The notes: generated from the sequence alone by a model not told the origin. DNA of 33,750 nucleotides from Pseudomonadota bacterium (GCA_021804595.1 JAJZHH010000017.1:1-33750), one strand, 5' to 3'; numbered from the stretch's first letter, positions 1 through 9,359 are shown. A program made the numbers and translations.

Positions 1-3
1 TAG

Positions 4-14
4 CCCCCCCCCCC
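4..14. repeat. homopolymeric C tract (11 C)
   Basis: A run of eleven C residues directly follows the first three bases of the window. No reading frame in the window depends on it. It could be a slippage-prone tract upstream of the copper chaperone gene or a sequencing artefact at the edge. Confidence 0.6.
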
Positions 15-53
15 GACACCGCGGCGCGACCGACGCGCCGCGCCCCGCTCTCA

Positions 54-74
54 GCCGACGGCCGCGCCGTCGGC
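54..74. other. 9-bp perfect hairpin upstream of the PCuAC gene
   Basis: GCCGACGGC (54-62) pairs perfectly with GCCGTCGGC (66-74) around a 3-base loop. No T tract follows, so it is not a standard intrinsic terminator. It lies 17 bases before the PCuAC start codon and could be the end of an upstream transcript or a leader structure. Confidence 0.5.
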
Positions 75-90
75 GCCATGGAATCCGAAC

Positions 91-588
91 ATGCAAAACC
101 TCCTCACCCCGAAGTCCGGCGCCGCGTCGCGTCGCCGCCTGCTCGCGTTCGCGCTGGCCTTCGCCTGCGCGCCGGCGCTGGCCGCGCCGACGCTGAGCGC
201 CACCGACGCGTGGATCCGCTGGCTGCCGGCCGGACTACCGGCCGGCGGCTACGTCGTGCTGCACAACGACGGCGCGAAGGCCGCCGAACTGGTCGGCGCC
301 AGCAGCCCCGATTACGCGCAGACCATGCTGCACCAGACGCTGGCCGGCAACGGCGGCGAAATGCGCATGGTGCACGTCGACAAGGTCGTCGTGCCGGCGC
401 ACGGCTCGGTCGCGTTCAAGCCGGGCGGCTACCACATCATGCTGATGCACGCGCGTCACGCGATCCAGCCCGGCGACCACGTGCCGATGACCCTGCGCTT
501 CGCCGACGGACGCGAACTGAAGGTCGAATTCGAAGTCCGCAGCGCCAGCGGTGCGATGCCGGGCATGAGCGGCATGCCGCAGAAATGA
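91..588 (+). CDS. periplasmic copper chaperone PCu(A)C family
   Basis: A 165-residue secreted protein of the PCuAC (DUF461) family, which binds Cu(I) in the periplasm and passes it to the CuA site of cytochrome c oxidase, often with Sco. Residues 1-32 look like a signal peptide: SRRRLLAF, then a hydrophobic stretch ending ALAA. The arginine run is Tat-like, but Sec export is equally possible. The copper motif is complete: H81, M91, H115 and M117 (PGGYHIMLM). A Met-rich tail (GAMPGMSGMPQK) may be an extra copper ligand set. The start at 91 puts the signal peptide at the N-terminus, with GGAA a few bases upstream. The overlapping frame opening at 78 lacks these features. No Sco or oxidase gene is adjacent in the window. 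Confidence 0.9.
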   Translation: MQNLLTPKSGAASRRRLLAFALAFACAPALAAPTLSATDAWIRWLPAGLPAGGYVVLHNDGAKAAELVGASSPDYAQTMLHQTLAGNGGEMRMVHVDKVVVPAHGSVAFKPGGYHIMLMHARHAIQPGDHVPMTLRFADGRELKVEFEVRSASGAMPGMSGMPQK

Positions 589-595
589 TGCGGCC

Positions 596-616
596 GGGCC
601 GGACTCGCTCCGGCCC
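596..616 (+). terminator. possible terminator hairpin after the PCuAC gene
   Basis: GGGCCGGA (596-603) and TCCGGCCC (609-616) form a perfect 8-bp stem with a 5-base loop, eight bases after the stop codon. There is no T run, so intrinsic termination would be weak. A second small GC hairpin follows at about 634-650. Confidence 0.4.
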
Positions 617-654
617 GATTCAGCCATGTCGCGCCGGGGGAAAACCCGGGTTCC

Positions 655-660
655 TACAAT
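655..660 (+). promoter_or_regulatory. probable -10 element (TACAAT) of the DUF3683 dehydrogenase gene
   Basis: TACAAT matches the sigma-70 -10 consensus at five of six positions and begins 30 bases upstream of the start codon at 685. No good -35 is visible at the usual spacing. A similar TAC(A/G)AT occurs about 30 bases upstream of mnmG and gyrB. Confidence 0.4.
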
Positions 661-684
661 AAGCGGTCAATTCGACCGAACGCC

Positions 685-3600
685 ATGAACCCGCCCGAAA
701 CCCGGCCAACCCGGGACGAAGCCGACGCGCCGGCTCGCCTGCGCGAAATTCCGTACAACTACACCTCGTTCTCGGACCGCGAAATCGTCATCCGGCTGCT
801 CGGTGCCGACGCCTGGGGCTGGCTGGCCCAGCTGCGCCAGGAACGCCGCACCGGACGCAGCGCGCGCATGCTGTACGAGGTGCTCGGCGACATCTGGGTG
901 CTGCGCCGCAACCCCTACCTGCAGGACGACCTGCTGCAGTCGCCGAAGCGTCGCGCGGCGCTGCTCGAGGCGCTGCAGCACCGCCTGCGCGAAATCGACC
1001 GCCGGCGCGACGCCGCCGCGTCGGCCGCGGCGCGCGACGCGCTGGTCGCGCAGCTGCTGCAACGCGCACGCGCCGCGGTGGCCGCCTTCGGCGACTGGTT
1101 CGACGAAGTCGCCGCGCTGCGCCGGCGCGCGCTGCGTGAACTCAGCCGCCATACTCGGCGCGACAACATCCGCTTCGACGGTCTGGCGCGGGTCTCGCAC
1201 ATGACCGACGCCACCGACTGGCGCGTCGAAGTGCCCTTCGTCGTGCTGTGCCCCGACACCGAGGCCGAGATCGCGCCGCTGGTGCAGGCCTGCGCCGAGC
1301 TCGAGCTGAGCATCGTGCCGCGCGGCGGCGGTACCGGCTACACCGGCGGCGCGGTGCCGCTGGTGTGGAAAAGCGCGGTGATCAACACCGAGAAGCTCGA
1401 GCAGCTCGGCGAGGTCGAATCGATCGTGCTGCCGGGCGTGGCCGAGCCGGTGGCGACGATCACCACCGGCGCCGGAGTCGTCACCCAGCGCGTGGCCGAC
1501 GCCGCCGAGCGCGCCGGCCTGGTGTTCGCGGTCGACCCGACCTCGGCCGAGTCGTCGTGCATCGGCGGCAACATCGCGATGAACGCCGGCGGCAAGAAGG
1601 CGGTGCTGTGGGGCACCGCGCTCGACAACCTGGCCTGGTGGCGCATGGTCGACGCGCAGGGGCGCTGGGTCGAAGTCACGCGGCTCGAGCACAACCTGGG
1701 CAAGATCCACGACGTCGAAGTCGCGCGCTTCGAGGTCGTCACCTTCGCCGCCGACGGACGCCGCGAGCTCGAGCGCCGCACGCTCGAGATCCCCGGCGCG
1801 CGCTTTCGCAAGGCCGGGTTGGGCAAGGACGTCACCGACAAATTCCTCGCCGGGCTGCCCGGCGTGCAGAAGGAAGGCTGCGACGGGCTGATCACCAGCG
1901 CGCGCTGGGTGCTGCACCGCATGCCGCCGCAGGCGCGGACCTTCTGCCTCGAGTTCTTCGGCCAGGCGCGCGACGCGATCCCGTCGATCGTCGAGATCAC
2001 CTCGTACATGGCCGCGCGCCCCGACGGCGCCATCCTCGCCGGCCTCGAGCACCTCGACGAACGCTACCTGCGCGCGGTCGGCTACGCGCCGAAGAGCAAG
2101 CGCGGCGCGTTCCCGAAAATGGCGCTGTTCGGCGACATCGTCGGCGACGACGCCGACGCGGTCGCGCGCGCCACCGCCGAAGTCGTGCGCATGGCCAACG
2201 CTCGCGTCGGCGAGGGCTTCGTCGCGGTCAGCGCCGACGCGCGCAAGAAGTTCTGGCTCGACCGCAAGCGCACCGCGGCGATCGCGCGCCACACCAACGC
2301 GTTCAAGATCAACGAGGACGTCGTCATCCCGCTGCCCAGGATGGGCGACTACGTCGACGGCATCGAGCGCATCAACGTCGAGCTGTCGCTGAAGAACAAG
2401 CTGCAGCTCGCCGCCGAACTCGACGCGCAGCTGCGCGGCCGGCTGCCGCTGGCGAAGAACGAGGAGCTCGGCGAAGGCGAGGAGCCGATCGAGGCCGACG
2501 AGCTCGAAGCGGCGCGCGCGCAGGCGCTCGAGCTGGTCGCCGCGGTGCACGCGCGCTGGAGCCACCTGCTGCAGCACCTCGACACGCCGCTGTCGCAGGC
2601 GCTGTCGGGGCTGGCCGCGCACGGGCTCGACGCGGCGACGACGCCGGCGATGCAGATGCTGCACCGCGCGCCGCGCGCGACGCTGTTCAACCTGGTGCAG
2701 GAGCACGCGGTGCGCGCGTCGTGGCGCGCCGAGATCCGCCGGCCGCTGCACGAGCTGTTCGCCGGCGCGGCCTACGAGCCGCTGCGCCGCGCGCTCGACG
2801 CCACGCACAAGCGCGTGCTGCGCGGGCGCGTCTGGGTCGCGCTGCACATGCACGCCGGCGACGGCAATGTGCACACCAACATCCCGGTCAACTCTGACGA
2901 CTATGCGATGCTGCAGGCCGCGCACGACGCCGTGGCGCGCATCATGCAGCTGGCGCGAAACCTCGGCGGCGTCATTTCCGGCGAGCACGGCATCGGCATC
3001 ACCAAGCTGCAGTTCCTGACCGAAGACGAGATCGGCCCGTTCCGCGCCTACAAGCACGACGTCGACCCCGACGGTCGCTTCAACCGCGGCAAGCTGCTCG
3101 ACGACGCCGCGCTGCCCGCCGACCTGACCAACGCCTACACGCCGAGCTTCGGCCTGATGGGCCACGAGTCGCTGATCATGCAGCAAAGCGACATCGGCGC
3201 GATTTCCGACTCGATCAAGGACTGCCTGCGCTGCGGCAAGTGCAAGCCGGTGTGCGCGACGCACGTGCCGCGCGCCAACCTGCTGTATTCGCCGCGCAAC
3301 AAGATCCTGGCCACCTCGCTGCTGGTCGAGGCCTTCCTCTACGAGGAGCAGACGCGCCGCGGCGTCAGCATCCACCACTGGGAGGAATTCGAGGACGTCG
3401 CCGACCACTGCACGGTGTGCCACAAGTGCCTGACGCCGTGCCCGGTCGACATCGATTTCGGCGACGTGTCGATGAATATGCGCAATCTGCTGCGCAAGAT
3501 GGACAAGAAGAGCTTCAACCCGGGCAGCGCGGTGGCGATGGCGATGCTCGGCGCCACCGACCCACGTGCCGTCAAGGCGATGCGCGCCGCCGTGACACGC

Positions 3601-4629
3601 GCCGGCTTCGCCGCGCAGCGCGTCGGCGTCAAGCTGCTGCGCGGCCTCGGCCGCCGGCAGACCGCGCATCCGCCGGCCAGCACCGGGCGGCCGCAGCTGC
3701 GCGAACAGATCGTGCACTTCATCAACAAGCCGATGCCCGGCGGGCTGCCGAAGAAGACCGCGCGCGCGCTGCTCGACATCGAGGACAAGAACTTCGTGCC
3801 GATCATCCGCGACCCGCAATCGACCACGGTCGACTCGGAAGCGGTGTTCTATTTCCCCGGCTGCGGCTCCGAGCGGCTGTACTCGCAGGTCGGCCTGGCC
3901 ACCCAGGCCATGCTGTGGAAGGCCGGCGTGCAGACCGTGCTGCCGCCGGGCTATCTGTGCTGCGGCTACCCGCAGCGCGGCGCCGGCCAGTACGACCGCG
4001 CCGAGCAGATCATCACCGACAACCGGGTGCTGTTCCACCGCGTCGCCAACACGCTGAACTACCTCGACATCCGCACCGTCGTCGTCAGCTGCGGCACCTG
4101 CTACGACCAGCTGCAGGGTTACGAATTCGACAAGATCTTCCCCGGCTGCCGCATCGTCGACATCCACGAATTCCTGCTCGAGAAAGGCATCACGCTGCCG
4201 GCGACGTCGACCCACTACCTGTACCACGACCCCTGCCACACGCCGCTGAAGATGCAGGAGCCGATGAAGACCGTGCGCGGCCTGCTCGGCGACGGCGTGC
4301 GCAAGAGCGAGCGCTGCTGCGGCGAAAGCGGCACGCTGGGCGTGGCGCGTCCCGACATCGCCACGCAGGTGCGCTTCCGCAAGGAAGAGGAACTGCGCCG
4401 CGACGAAGCCGCGCTGCGCGCCGCCGGCGCGGTCGGCGACCTCAAGATCCTGACCAGCTGCCCGAGCTGCCTGCAGGGCCTGAGCCGCTACCGCGACGAC
4501 CTCGCCAGCGGCCTGCTCGAGGCCGACTACATCGTCGTCGAAATGGCCCGCCACATCCTCGGCGAGAACTGGATGCCCGACTACGTGCGCGCGGCCAACG
4601 CCGGCGGCATCGAACGGGTGCTGGTGTGA
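685..4629 (+). CDS. fused FAD-linked / Fe-S dehydrogenase with DUF3683 (D-lactate/glycolate dehydrogenase type)
   Basis: A 1,314-residue cytoplasmic or membrane-associated oxidoreductase combining GlcD-like and GlcF-like parts. Order: DUF3683 (about 15-100); FAD-binding type-4 domain with the glycine-rich loop [11 protein letters not shown] near 212; FAD-oxidase C-terminal domain with [12 protein letters not shown] near 720 and SGEHGIG near 765; two 4Fe-4S motifs (C847/C850/C853/C857 and C909/C912/C915/C919); then two CCG cysteine-rich domains (PGCGSE near 1059, LCCGYP near 1092, RCCGESG near 1211, SCPSC near 1260). The family oxidises 2-hydroxy acids and passes electrons through FAD and Fe-S clusters to the respiratory chain. 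The substrate of this long form is not known from sequence. All cluster cysteines are present. The HIT gene downstream overlaps its stop by four bases, so the two are probably co-transcribed. Confidence 0.88.
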   Translation: MNPPETRPTRDEADAPARLREIPYNYTSFSDREIVIRLLGADAWGWLAQLRQERRTGRSARMLYEVLGDIWVLRRNPYLQDDLLQSPKRRAALLEALQHRLREIDRRRDAAASAAARDALVAQLLQRARAAVAAFGDWFDEVAALRRRALRELSRHTRRDNIRFDGLARVSHMTDATDWRVEVPFVVLCPDTEAEIAPLVQACAELELSIVPRGGGTGYTGGAVPLVWKSAVINTEKLEQLGEVESIVLPGVAEPVATITTGAGVVTQRVADAAERAGLVFAVDPTSAESSCIGGNIAMNAGGKKAVLWGTALDNLAWWRMVDAQGRWVEVTRLEHNLGKIHDVEVARFEVVTFAADGRRELERRTLEIPGARFRKAGLGKDVTDKFLAGLPGVQKEGCDGLITSARWVLHRMPPQARTFCLEFFGQARDAIPSIVEITSYMAARPDGAILAGLEHLDERYLRAVGYAPKSKRGAFPKMALFGDIVGDDADAVARATAEVVRMANARVGEGFVAVSADARKKFWLDRKRTAAIARHTNAFKINEDVVIPLPRMGDYVDGIERINVELSLKNKLQLAAELDAQLRGRLPLAKNEELGEGEEPIEADELEAARAQALELVAAVHARWSHLLQHLDTPLSQALSGLAAHGLDAATTPAMQMLHRAPRATLFNLVQEHAVRASWRAEIRRPLHELFAGAAYEPLRRALDATHKRVLRGRVWVALHMHAGDGNVHTNIPVNSDDYAMLQAAHDAVARIMQLARNLGGVISGEHGIGITKLQFLTEDEIGPFRAYKHDVDPDGRFNRGKLLDDAALPADLTNAYTPSFGLMGHESLIMQQSDIGAISDSIKDCLRCGKCKPVCATHVPRANLLYSPRNKILATSLLVEAFLYEEQTRRGVSIHHWEEFEDVADHCTVCHKCLTPCPVDIDFGDVSMNMRNLLRKMDKKSFNPGSAVAMAMLGATDPRAVKAMRAAVTRAGFAAQRVGVKLLRGLGRRQTAHPPASTGRPQLREQIVHFINKPMPGGLPKKTARALLDIEDKNFVPIIRDPQSTTVDSEAVFYFPGCGSERLYSQVGLATQAMLWKAGVQTVLPPGYLCCGYPQRGAGQYDRAEQIITDNRVLFHRVANTLNYLDIRTVVVSCGTCYDQLQGYEFDKIFPGCRIVDIHEFLLEKGITLPATSTHYLYHDPCHTPLKMQEPMKTVRGLLGDGVRKSERCCGESGTLGVARPDIATQVRFRKEEELRRDEAALRAAGAVGDLKILTSCPSCLQGLSRYRDDLASGLLEADYIVVEMARHILGENWMPDYVRAANAGGIERVLV

Positions 4630-5102
4630 GCGAGGTGCACGGCAGCTGCGCGCTGTGCCATGCCGACGGCGGCGTGCTGCTGTGGCGCGGCGCCGGGTTG
4701 CGCCTGGTGCGCGCCGACGAGCCGCTGTACCCGGCGTGGTGGCGCCTGATCGCCGACGCGCACGTGGCCGAGTTCACCGACCTCGACGCCGCGGCGCGCA
4801 CGCGCTGCATCGACGCGCTGGTGCTGCTCGAACAGGCGCTGCGCGAGGTCCTGCAACCCGACAAGGTCAACCTGGCCAGCTTCGGCAACGTCGTGCCGCA
4901 CCTGCACTGGCATGTGATCGCGCGCTGGCGCGACGACGCACACTGGCCGCAGCCGAGCTGGGGGGCGCCGCTGCGCGGCGTCGACGAGGCGCGGCTGGCC
5001 GCGCTGCGCGTCCGGCTGGCCGAAGTCGAGGTGCGCGCGGTCGAGCGTCTGGCCGCGCGCTTCGGGACTCGACGCCCCGGCGATCAGATCACGCGCGAAT
5101 AA
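4626..5102 (+). CDS. HIT family protein (nucleotide hydrolase/transferase)
   Basis: A 158-residue histidine-triad protein. The triad is clear at H92-L-H94-W-H96 (HLHWHVIAR), with H94 and H96 in the catalytic region. HIT proteins hydrolyse or transfer nucleoside phosphates such as AMP-lysine or Ap(n)A; the substrate here is unknown. An N-terminal C8-x2-C11 pair could be half of a structural zinc site, as in some HIT proteins. The start is GTG at 4626, overlapping the upstream TGA stop (GTGA), which implies translational coupling to the dehydrogenase. The 3' end overlaps the oppositely oriented hemN by 19 bases. Confidence 0.85.
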   Translation: MSEVHGSCALCHADGGVLLWRGAGLRLVRADEPLYPAWWRLIADAHVAEFTDLDAAARTRCIDALVLLEQALREVLQPDKVNLASFGNVVPHLHWHVIARWRDDAHWPQPSWGAPLRGVDEARLAALRVRLAEVEVRAVERLAARFGTRRPGDQITRE

Positions 5103-6481
5103 CGCGGTCCGGCCAGCTGCGTGGCGGCGTCGTGCAGGTAGCGGTCGAACTGCATCGCGATCACCCGCACCAGCAGCCGCCCCTGCGGCGTGACTTCGAG
5201 GCGCAGGCCGTCGCGCTGCGCCAGCCCGGCGTCGAGCAGCGGCTGCACGCGCTGCAGGTCGGCGGCGAAGTAGGTGGCGGGGTCGGCGATGCCGTGTGCC
5301 GCGGCCAGATCGCCGAGGTCGAGCGCGAAGTCGCACATCAGCCGCTGGATCGCGTCGCGCCGCGCCAGATCATCGCCGTTCAGCGTCAGCCCGCGCTCGA
5401 CCGGCAGCCGGCCGGCGGACAGCGCCTCGCCGTAGGCCTCGAGGGTCTTGGCGTTCTGCACGTAGTGCGGCCCGAGCTTGGAAATGCCCGATACGCCGAA
5501 CGCGAGCAGGTCGAGGTCGGCCTGCGTCGAATAACCCTGGAAGTTGCGGTGCAGCTCGCCGGCACGCTGCGCGCGTGCGAGCTCGTCGTCGGGCTGCGCG
5601 AAATGGTCCATGCCGATGTAGACGTAGCCGGCGAACGCCAGGCGGCGGATCGCCAGCCCGAGCAGCACCAGCTTGGCCTGCGGCGTCGGCAGGTCGGATT
5701 CCTGGATCCGGCGTTGCGGCGCGAAGCGCTGCGGCAGATGCGCGTAGCTGTACAGCGCGACGCGATCCGGGCGCAGCTCGACGACCTTTTCCAGCGTCGC
5801 GGCGAAATTGAACGCGTTCTGCCGCGGCAGGCCGTAGATCAGGTCGACGCTGACCGAGCGGAAACCGTTGGCGCGCGCAGCCTGGATCACTTCGCGCGTT
5901 TCCTCGTAGCTCTGCACCCGGTTCACCGCCTGCTGCACGGCCGGGTCGAAGTCCTGCACGCCGACGCTCATGCGGTTGAAGCCGAGCTTGGCCAGGTGCG
6001 CGACGCGCGCCGCACCGACCTTGCGCGGGTCGATCTCGATGGAGAACTCGCCGCCGTCCTGCAGCGCGAAGTGGCGCTGCGTCATCTCCATCAGCCGCGC
6101 CGCTTCGGCGTCGTCAAGGAAGGTCGGCGTGCCGCCGCCCCAGTGCAGCTGCGACACCGGCAGCCGCGCGCCGAGCAGCCCGGCGACCATGCCCATTTCC
6201 TGCTCGACCTGGTCGAGGTAGGGCGCGCTGCGCGAGTGGTTCTTGGTCGGGATCTTGTTGCAGCCGCAGTAGTAGCACAGCGTTTCGCAGAACGGGATGT
6301 GAAAGTACAGCGACAGCGGAGTGGCCGCATCGCGGCCGCGCTCGCGCAGCGCCGCGGCGTAGTCGTCGGCGCCGAAATCGCCGCGGAAGCGGTCGGCGGT
6401 CGGGTAGGAGGTGTAGCGCGGCCCGGCGATGTCGTAACGGCGGATCAGCTCGGGCTGGAATTCGAGATTGGCTTGCATCAT
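5084..6481 (-). CDS. hemN: oxygen-independent coproporphyrinogen III oxidase
   Basis: A 465-residue radical-SAM enzyme converting coproporphyrinogen III to protoporphyrinogen IX under anaerobic or microaerobic conditions in haem synthesis. The radical-SAM cluster motif is C65-x3-C69-x2-C72, with the extra C74 typical of true HemN (FCETLCYYCGC). The N-terminal YTSYPTADRF and the length match HemN rather than the shorter HemW. Two ATGs stand in tandem at the start (6481 and 6478); no strong ribosome site precedes them. An inverted repeat covers the start codon, and an Fnr-like site lies about 40 bases upstream, in keeping with the known Fnr/Anr control of hemN. Its 3' end overlaps the convergent HIT gene. 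Confidence 0.95.
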   Translation of the reverse strand: MMQANLEFQPELIRRYDIAGPRYTSYPTADRFRGDFGADDYAAALRERGRDAATPLSLYFHIPFCETLCYYCGCNKIPTKNHSRSAPYLDQVEQEMGMVAGLLGARLPVSQLHWGGGTPTFLDDAEAARLMEMTQRHFALQDGGEFSIEIDPRKVGAARVAHLAKLGFNRMSVGVQDFDPAVQQAVNRVQSYEETREVIQAARANGFRSVSVDLIYGLPRQNAFNFAATLEKVVELRPDRVALYSYAHLPQRFAPQRRIQESDLPTPQAKLVLLGLAIRRLAFAGYVYIGMDHFAQPDDELARAQRAGELHRNFQGYSTQADLDLLAFGVSGISKLGPHYVQNAKTLEAYGEALSAGRLPVERGLTLNGDDLARRDAIQRLMCDFALDLGDLAAAHGIADPATYFAADLQRVQPLLDAGLAQRDGLRLEVTPQGRLLVRVIAMQFDRYLHDAATQLAGPRYSRVI

Positions 6482-6494
6482 GATCAGGGATCAT
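6480..6494. promoter_or_regulatory. perfect inverted repeat over the hemN start codon
   Basis: ATGATC (6480-6485), AGG, GATCAT (6489-6494). On the minus strand this makes a 6-bp hairpin with a 3-base loop just before, and including part of, the first hemN ATG. It could be an operator or an RNA hairpin hiding the start codon. Confidence 0.45.
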
Positions 6495-6517
6495 CCGACC
6501 TCGCCCGACATATCGTG

Positions 6518-6531
6518 TTGACTTGACGCAA
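6518..6531. promoter_or_regulatory. candidate Fnr/Anr-type site upstream of hemN
   Basis: TTGAC-TTGA-CGCAA matches the Fnr consensus TTGAT-N4-ATCAA at seven of ten positions. Its centre (6524.5) is about 43 bases from the hemN start. If it acts as a class-II activator site, transcription would begin almost at the start codon, with GATGAT (minus strand, 6490-6495) as -10. This is inferred from position and the known regulation of hemN. Confidence 0.4.
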
Positions 6532-6677
6532 TAAGAACGCGATACGTCGTCGCCACGGCGCAACTGGATCTGGCACAGTCGCGAAACTGGCTCTTGCTGC
6601 TGCGCAGCAAAACAACTTTATGATGGCGCACCCTCGCATCAGGGGCCCGGGCGGCCGTGCGCCGCCGGGACCGAAAC

Positions 6678-8564
6678 ATGACACAAAACCTAGAAAATTC
6701 AAAGGACTCGCTGCGCGCGCTGGCACTCGGTGCGCTGGGCGTGGTCTACGGAGACATCGGCACCAGCCCGCTTTACGCGTTCAAGCAGGCGTTCGACCCG
6801 ACCAGCCATCTGCGGCTGAGCGTGGACAACATCTACGGCGTGCTGTCGCTGATCTTCTGGGCGCTGACGGTGATCGTGACGGTCAAATACGTCGCGCTGG
6901 CGTTGCGCGCCGACAACGACGGCGAAGGCGGCATCCTGGCGCTGATGGCGCTGGTGATGCGCCGCTACGCGCCGCGCACGCGCGGACGCTACGTCGCGGT
7001 GATGCTCGGGCTGATCGGCGCGGCGATGTTCTACGGCGACAGCATCATCACGCCGGCGATCTCGGTGATCTCGGCGATCGAGGGCACCGCGATCGCCACG
7101 CCGCTGCTGCAGGATCTGGTGGTGCCGATCACCGCGGCGGTGCTGATCGCGCTGTTCGTCGTGCAGCGCCACGGCACCGAGGCTGTCGGGCGCTATTTCG
7201 GCCCGGTGATGCTGCTGTGGTTCGCCGTGCTCGGCGTGCTCGGCGCGGTGCACATCGCACAGCACCCCGGCATCCTGCAGGCGCTGAACCCGTGGTGGGG
7301 GCTGGACATGTTCATCCGCCGCCCCGGGCTGGCGATGTTCCTGCTCGGCGCGGTGTTTCTCGCGGTCACCGGCGGCGAGGCGCTGTACGCCGACATGGGT
7401 CACTTCGGCCGCGTGCCGGTGCAGCGCGCGTGGTTGTGCATCGTGATGCCGGGGCTGCTGCTGAACTACTTCGGCCAGGGCGCGCTGGTGCTGATGCACC
7501 CGGATGCGGTGAAGAATCCGTTCTACTACCTGGCGCCGTCGTGGGCGGTGTGGCCGCTGGTGCTGCTGGCCACCGCGGCCACGGTGATCGCGTCGCAGGC
7601 GGTGATCAGCGGAGCCTACTCGATGACCACCCAGGCCATCAAGCTCGGCTACCTGCCACGCATTCGCGTGCGCTTCACCAACGAGCGCAACCAGGGCCAG
7701 ATCTACGTGCCGTTCATCAATTGGCTGATGCTGGTGTTCGTGCTGCTGCTGGTTTTCGCCTTCCGCAGCTCGGACAACCTGGCCGCGGCCTACGGACTGG
7801 CGGTCAACGTGACCATGGTCACGACGACGATCTTCCTGTGGATGGTCGCCGCCTCGCGCTGGAACTGGAGCACGCGCCGCGTCAACCTGACGCTGGCGCC
7901 GCTGTTGCTGGTCGAGCTGCTGTTCCTGGCGTCGAACTCGATGAAGATCGACCACGGCGGCTGGTTCCCGCTGGTGTTCGGCGCCGCGACCTACACCATG
8001 CTGTCGACCTGGAAGCGCGGGCGCAGCCTGCTCAAGCGCCAGCTGCAGGAGCATTCGCTGGACCTGAAGGACTTCGTGCACAGCCTGTCGACCTATCCGC
8101 CGGCCCGAGTCGAAGGCACCGCGATCTACCTCACGCCCGACGTCAACACGGTGCCGCACGCGCTGTTGCACAACCTCAAGCACAACAAAGTGCTGCACGA
8201 GCGCGTGTTCTTCCTGTCGGCGCAGACCGCCGACGTGCCCCACGTGCCGCCCGAGGCCGGCGTGCACCTGACCGCGATGGAAGAGGGCATCTACCTGCTG
8301 CATGCCGAGTTCGGCTTCAAGGACGAGCCCGACGTGCAGAAGCTGCTGCGCGACTGCGAGCGCCTGTTCGGGCTCGAGTTCCACCTGATGGAGACCTCGT
8401 TCTTCCTCGCCCGGCAAACCATCATTCCGTCGAAAATCCGCGGCATGGCTTTGTGGCGCGAAGTGCTGTTCGCGTGGATGAGCCGCAACGCGCAGGAAGC
8501 CTCGGATTACTTCAGCATTCCGCCGAACCGCGTCGTCGAACTCGGTACGCAGATCGAAATCTGA
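6678..8564 (+). CDS. kup: low-affinity potassium uptake protein Kup
   Basis: A 628-residue KUP/HAK/KT family K+ transporter of the inner membrane. The family signature GVVYGDIGTSPLYAF lies close to the N-terminus, followed by about twelve hydrophobic segments (first about 430 residues) and a C-terminal cytoplasmic domain of about 170 residues ending in the typical IPPNRVVELGTQIEI. I chose ATG 6678 (MTQNLENSKDSL) over GTG 6657 because it gives the usual Kup length and N-terminus. Kup imports K+ with H+. The gene is divergent from hemN across about 196 bases. A possible weak promoter (TTGCTG 6594, TATGAT 6619, spacing 19) lies there. Confidence 0.95.
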   Translation: MTQNLENSKDSLRALALGALGVVYGDIGTSPLYAFKQAFDPTSHLRLSVDNIYGVLSLIFWALTVIVTVKYVALALRADNDGEGGILALMALVMRRYAPRTRGRYVAVMLGLIGAAMFYGDSIITPAISVISAIEGTAIATPLLQDLVVPITAAVLIALFVVQRHGTEAVGRYFGPVMLLWFAVLGVLGAVHIAQHPGILQALNPWWGLDMFIRRPGLAMFLLGAVFLAVTGGEALYADMGHFGRVPVQRAWLCIVMPGLLLNYFGQGALVLMHPDAVKNPFYYLAPSWAVWPLVLLATAATVIASQAVISGAYSMTTQAIKLGYLPRIRVRFTNERNQGQIYVPFINWLMLVFVLLLVFAFRSSDNLAAAYGLAVNVTMVTTTIFLWMVAASRWNWSTRRVNLTLAPLLLVELLFLASNSMKIDHGGWFPLVFGAATYTMLSTWKRGRSLLKRQLQEHSLDLKDFVHSLSTYPPARVEGTAIYLTPDVNTVPHALLHNLKHNKVLHERVFFLSAQTADVPHVPPEAGVHLTAMEEGIYLLHAEFGFKDEPDVQKLLRDCERLFGLEFHLMETSFFLARQTIIPSKIRGMALWREVLFAWMSRNAQEASDYFSIPPNRVVELGTQIEI

Positions 8565-8582
8565 AACATCACGTGGTGTTTC
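8563..8582 (+). other. 8-bp hairpin at the kup stop codon
   Basis: GAAACATC (8563-8570) and GGTGTTTC (8575-8582) pair with one G-U around ACGT. It starts inside the kup stop codon. No T tract follows. It could protect the kup 3' end or weakly terminate before the marC-type gene. The central CACGTG resembles the parS core, but the arms are in reversed order, so it is not a parS. Confidence 0.4.
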
Positions 8583-8616
8583 GCCATTTGACACAGGCCG
8601 CTGCTACGCTTGCGCG

Positions 8617-9240
8617 ATGAGCTGGATCAAACCTTTCATCGCGCTGCTGGCGATCGTGAATCCGCTGGGGATCATCCCGTTCTTCATCGCGTTCACCGAA
8701 CACTTCACGCCAGCGCAAAAGCAGCGCACGATCGTCGTCAGCGCGTTTTCAGCCTTCGTCGTCATCGCGGTCAGCGCGCTGATCGGCACCGATCTGCTGC
8801 GTTTCTTCGGCATTTCGCTGCCCTCGTTCAAGGTCGGCGGCGGCTTGCTGCTGCTGCTGTCGGCGATCAGCATGCTGAACGCCGCCCCGGGCGCGCTGCG
8901 CTCGGTGCCCGAGGAAGTCGACGAGGCGGTGGCCAGCGACAGCGTCGCGGTGGTGCCGTTGACGATACCGCTGCTGACTGGACCGGCGGCGATTTCGACC
9001 GTGATCATCTACGCCGACAAGTCGCACCAGCTGCTCGACCATCTGGTGCTGGTGTCCTACGGCGTCGTCATCGCGCTGGTCGTCGCCGCGTGCTTCCGCG
9101 CCGCCGAGCCGCTCGCGCGCGTGCTCGGCAAGACCGGCATCAACGTGATGACGCGGCTGATGGGCCTGCTGCTGGCCGCGCTGGCCGTCGAGATGATGAG
9201 CGACGGGCTGCTCAAGCTGTTCCCCGGCCTGGGGCACTGA
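8617..9240 (+). CDS. MarC family integral membrane protein
   Basis: A 207-residue inner-membrane protein of the MarC (UPF0056) family with six predicted hydrophobic segments. The family pattern is visible: AIVNPLGIIPFF in the first segment, PLTIPLLTGPAAIST in the middle, and a last part with RLMGLLLAALAVEMM. The biochemical role is not established; the old link with multiple antibiotic resistance is doubtful. It starts 52 bases after kup and may be read from the kup transcript, although a hairpin lies between them. The length is normal. Confidence 0.9.
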   Translation: MSWIKPFIALLAIVNPLGIIPFFIAFTEHFTPAQKQRTIVVSAFSAFVVIAVSALIGTDLLRFFGISLPSFKVGGGLLLLLSAISMLNAAPGALRSVPEEVDEAVASDSVAVVPLTIPLLTGPAAISTVIIYADKSHQLLDHLVLVSYGVVIALVVAACFRAAEPLARVLGKTGINVMTRLMGLLLAALAVEMMSDGLLKLFPGLGH

Positions 9241-9337
9241 CGCCGCGCAACGGTGCACGCGATTGCTGCGCTGCACCAACGTGATACGGGTTTTCCCCGG
9301 TGCCTTTCTGCCGTGAAATGTCAATAATTCCACCATC

Positions 9338-9359
9338 GCGCAACGTTATCGCGTTGCGC
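9338..9359. other. perfect 8-bp hairpin in the intergenic region
   Basis: GCGCAACG (9338-9345), loop TTATCG, CGTTGCGC (9352-9359). The same GCGCAACG also occurs at about 9244-9251, just after the preceding stop codon. Confidence 0.55.

Noticed and set aside
667-4554. Very long open frame on the minus strand opposite the fused dehydrogenase
   Set aside because: It is a shadow frame of a high-GC gene; composition is His/Arg/Val-rich without domains, while the plus strand has complete FAD and Fe-S motifs.
7809-7822. GTGACC-AT-GGTCAC palindrome resembling the CRP-like operator
   Set aside because: It lies deep inside the kup coding sequence, encodes conserved membrane residues, and has no promoter nearby.
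8588-8593. Perfect TTGACA -35 upstream of the marC-type gene
   Set aside because: No acceptable -10 occurs at 15-19 bases downstream; the sequence there reads TGCGCG next to the start codon.
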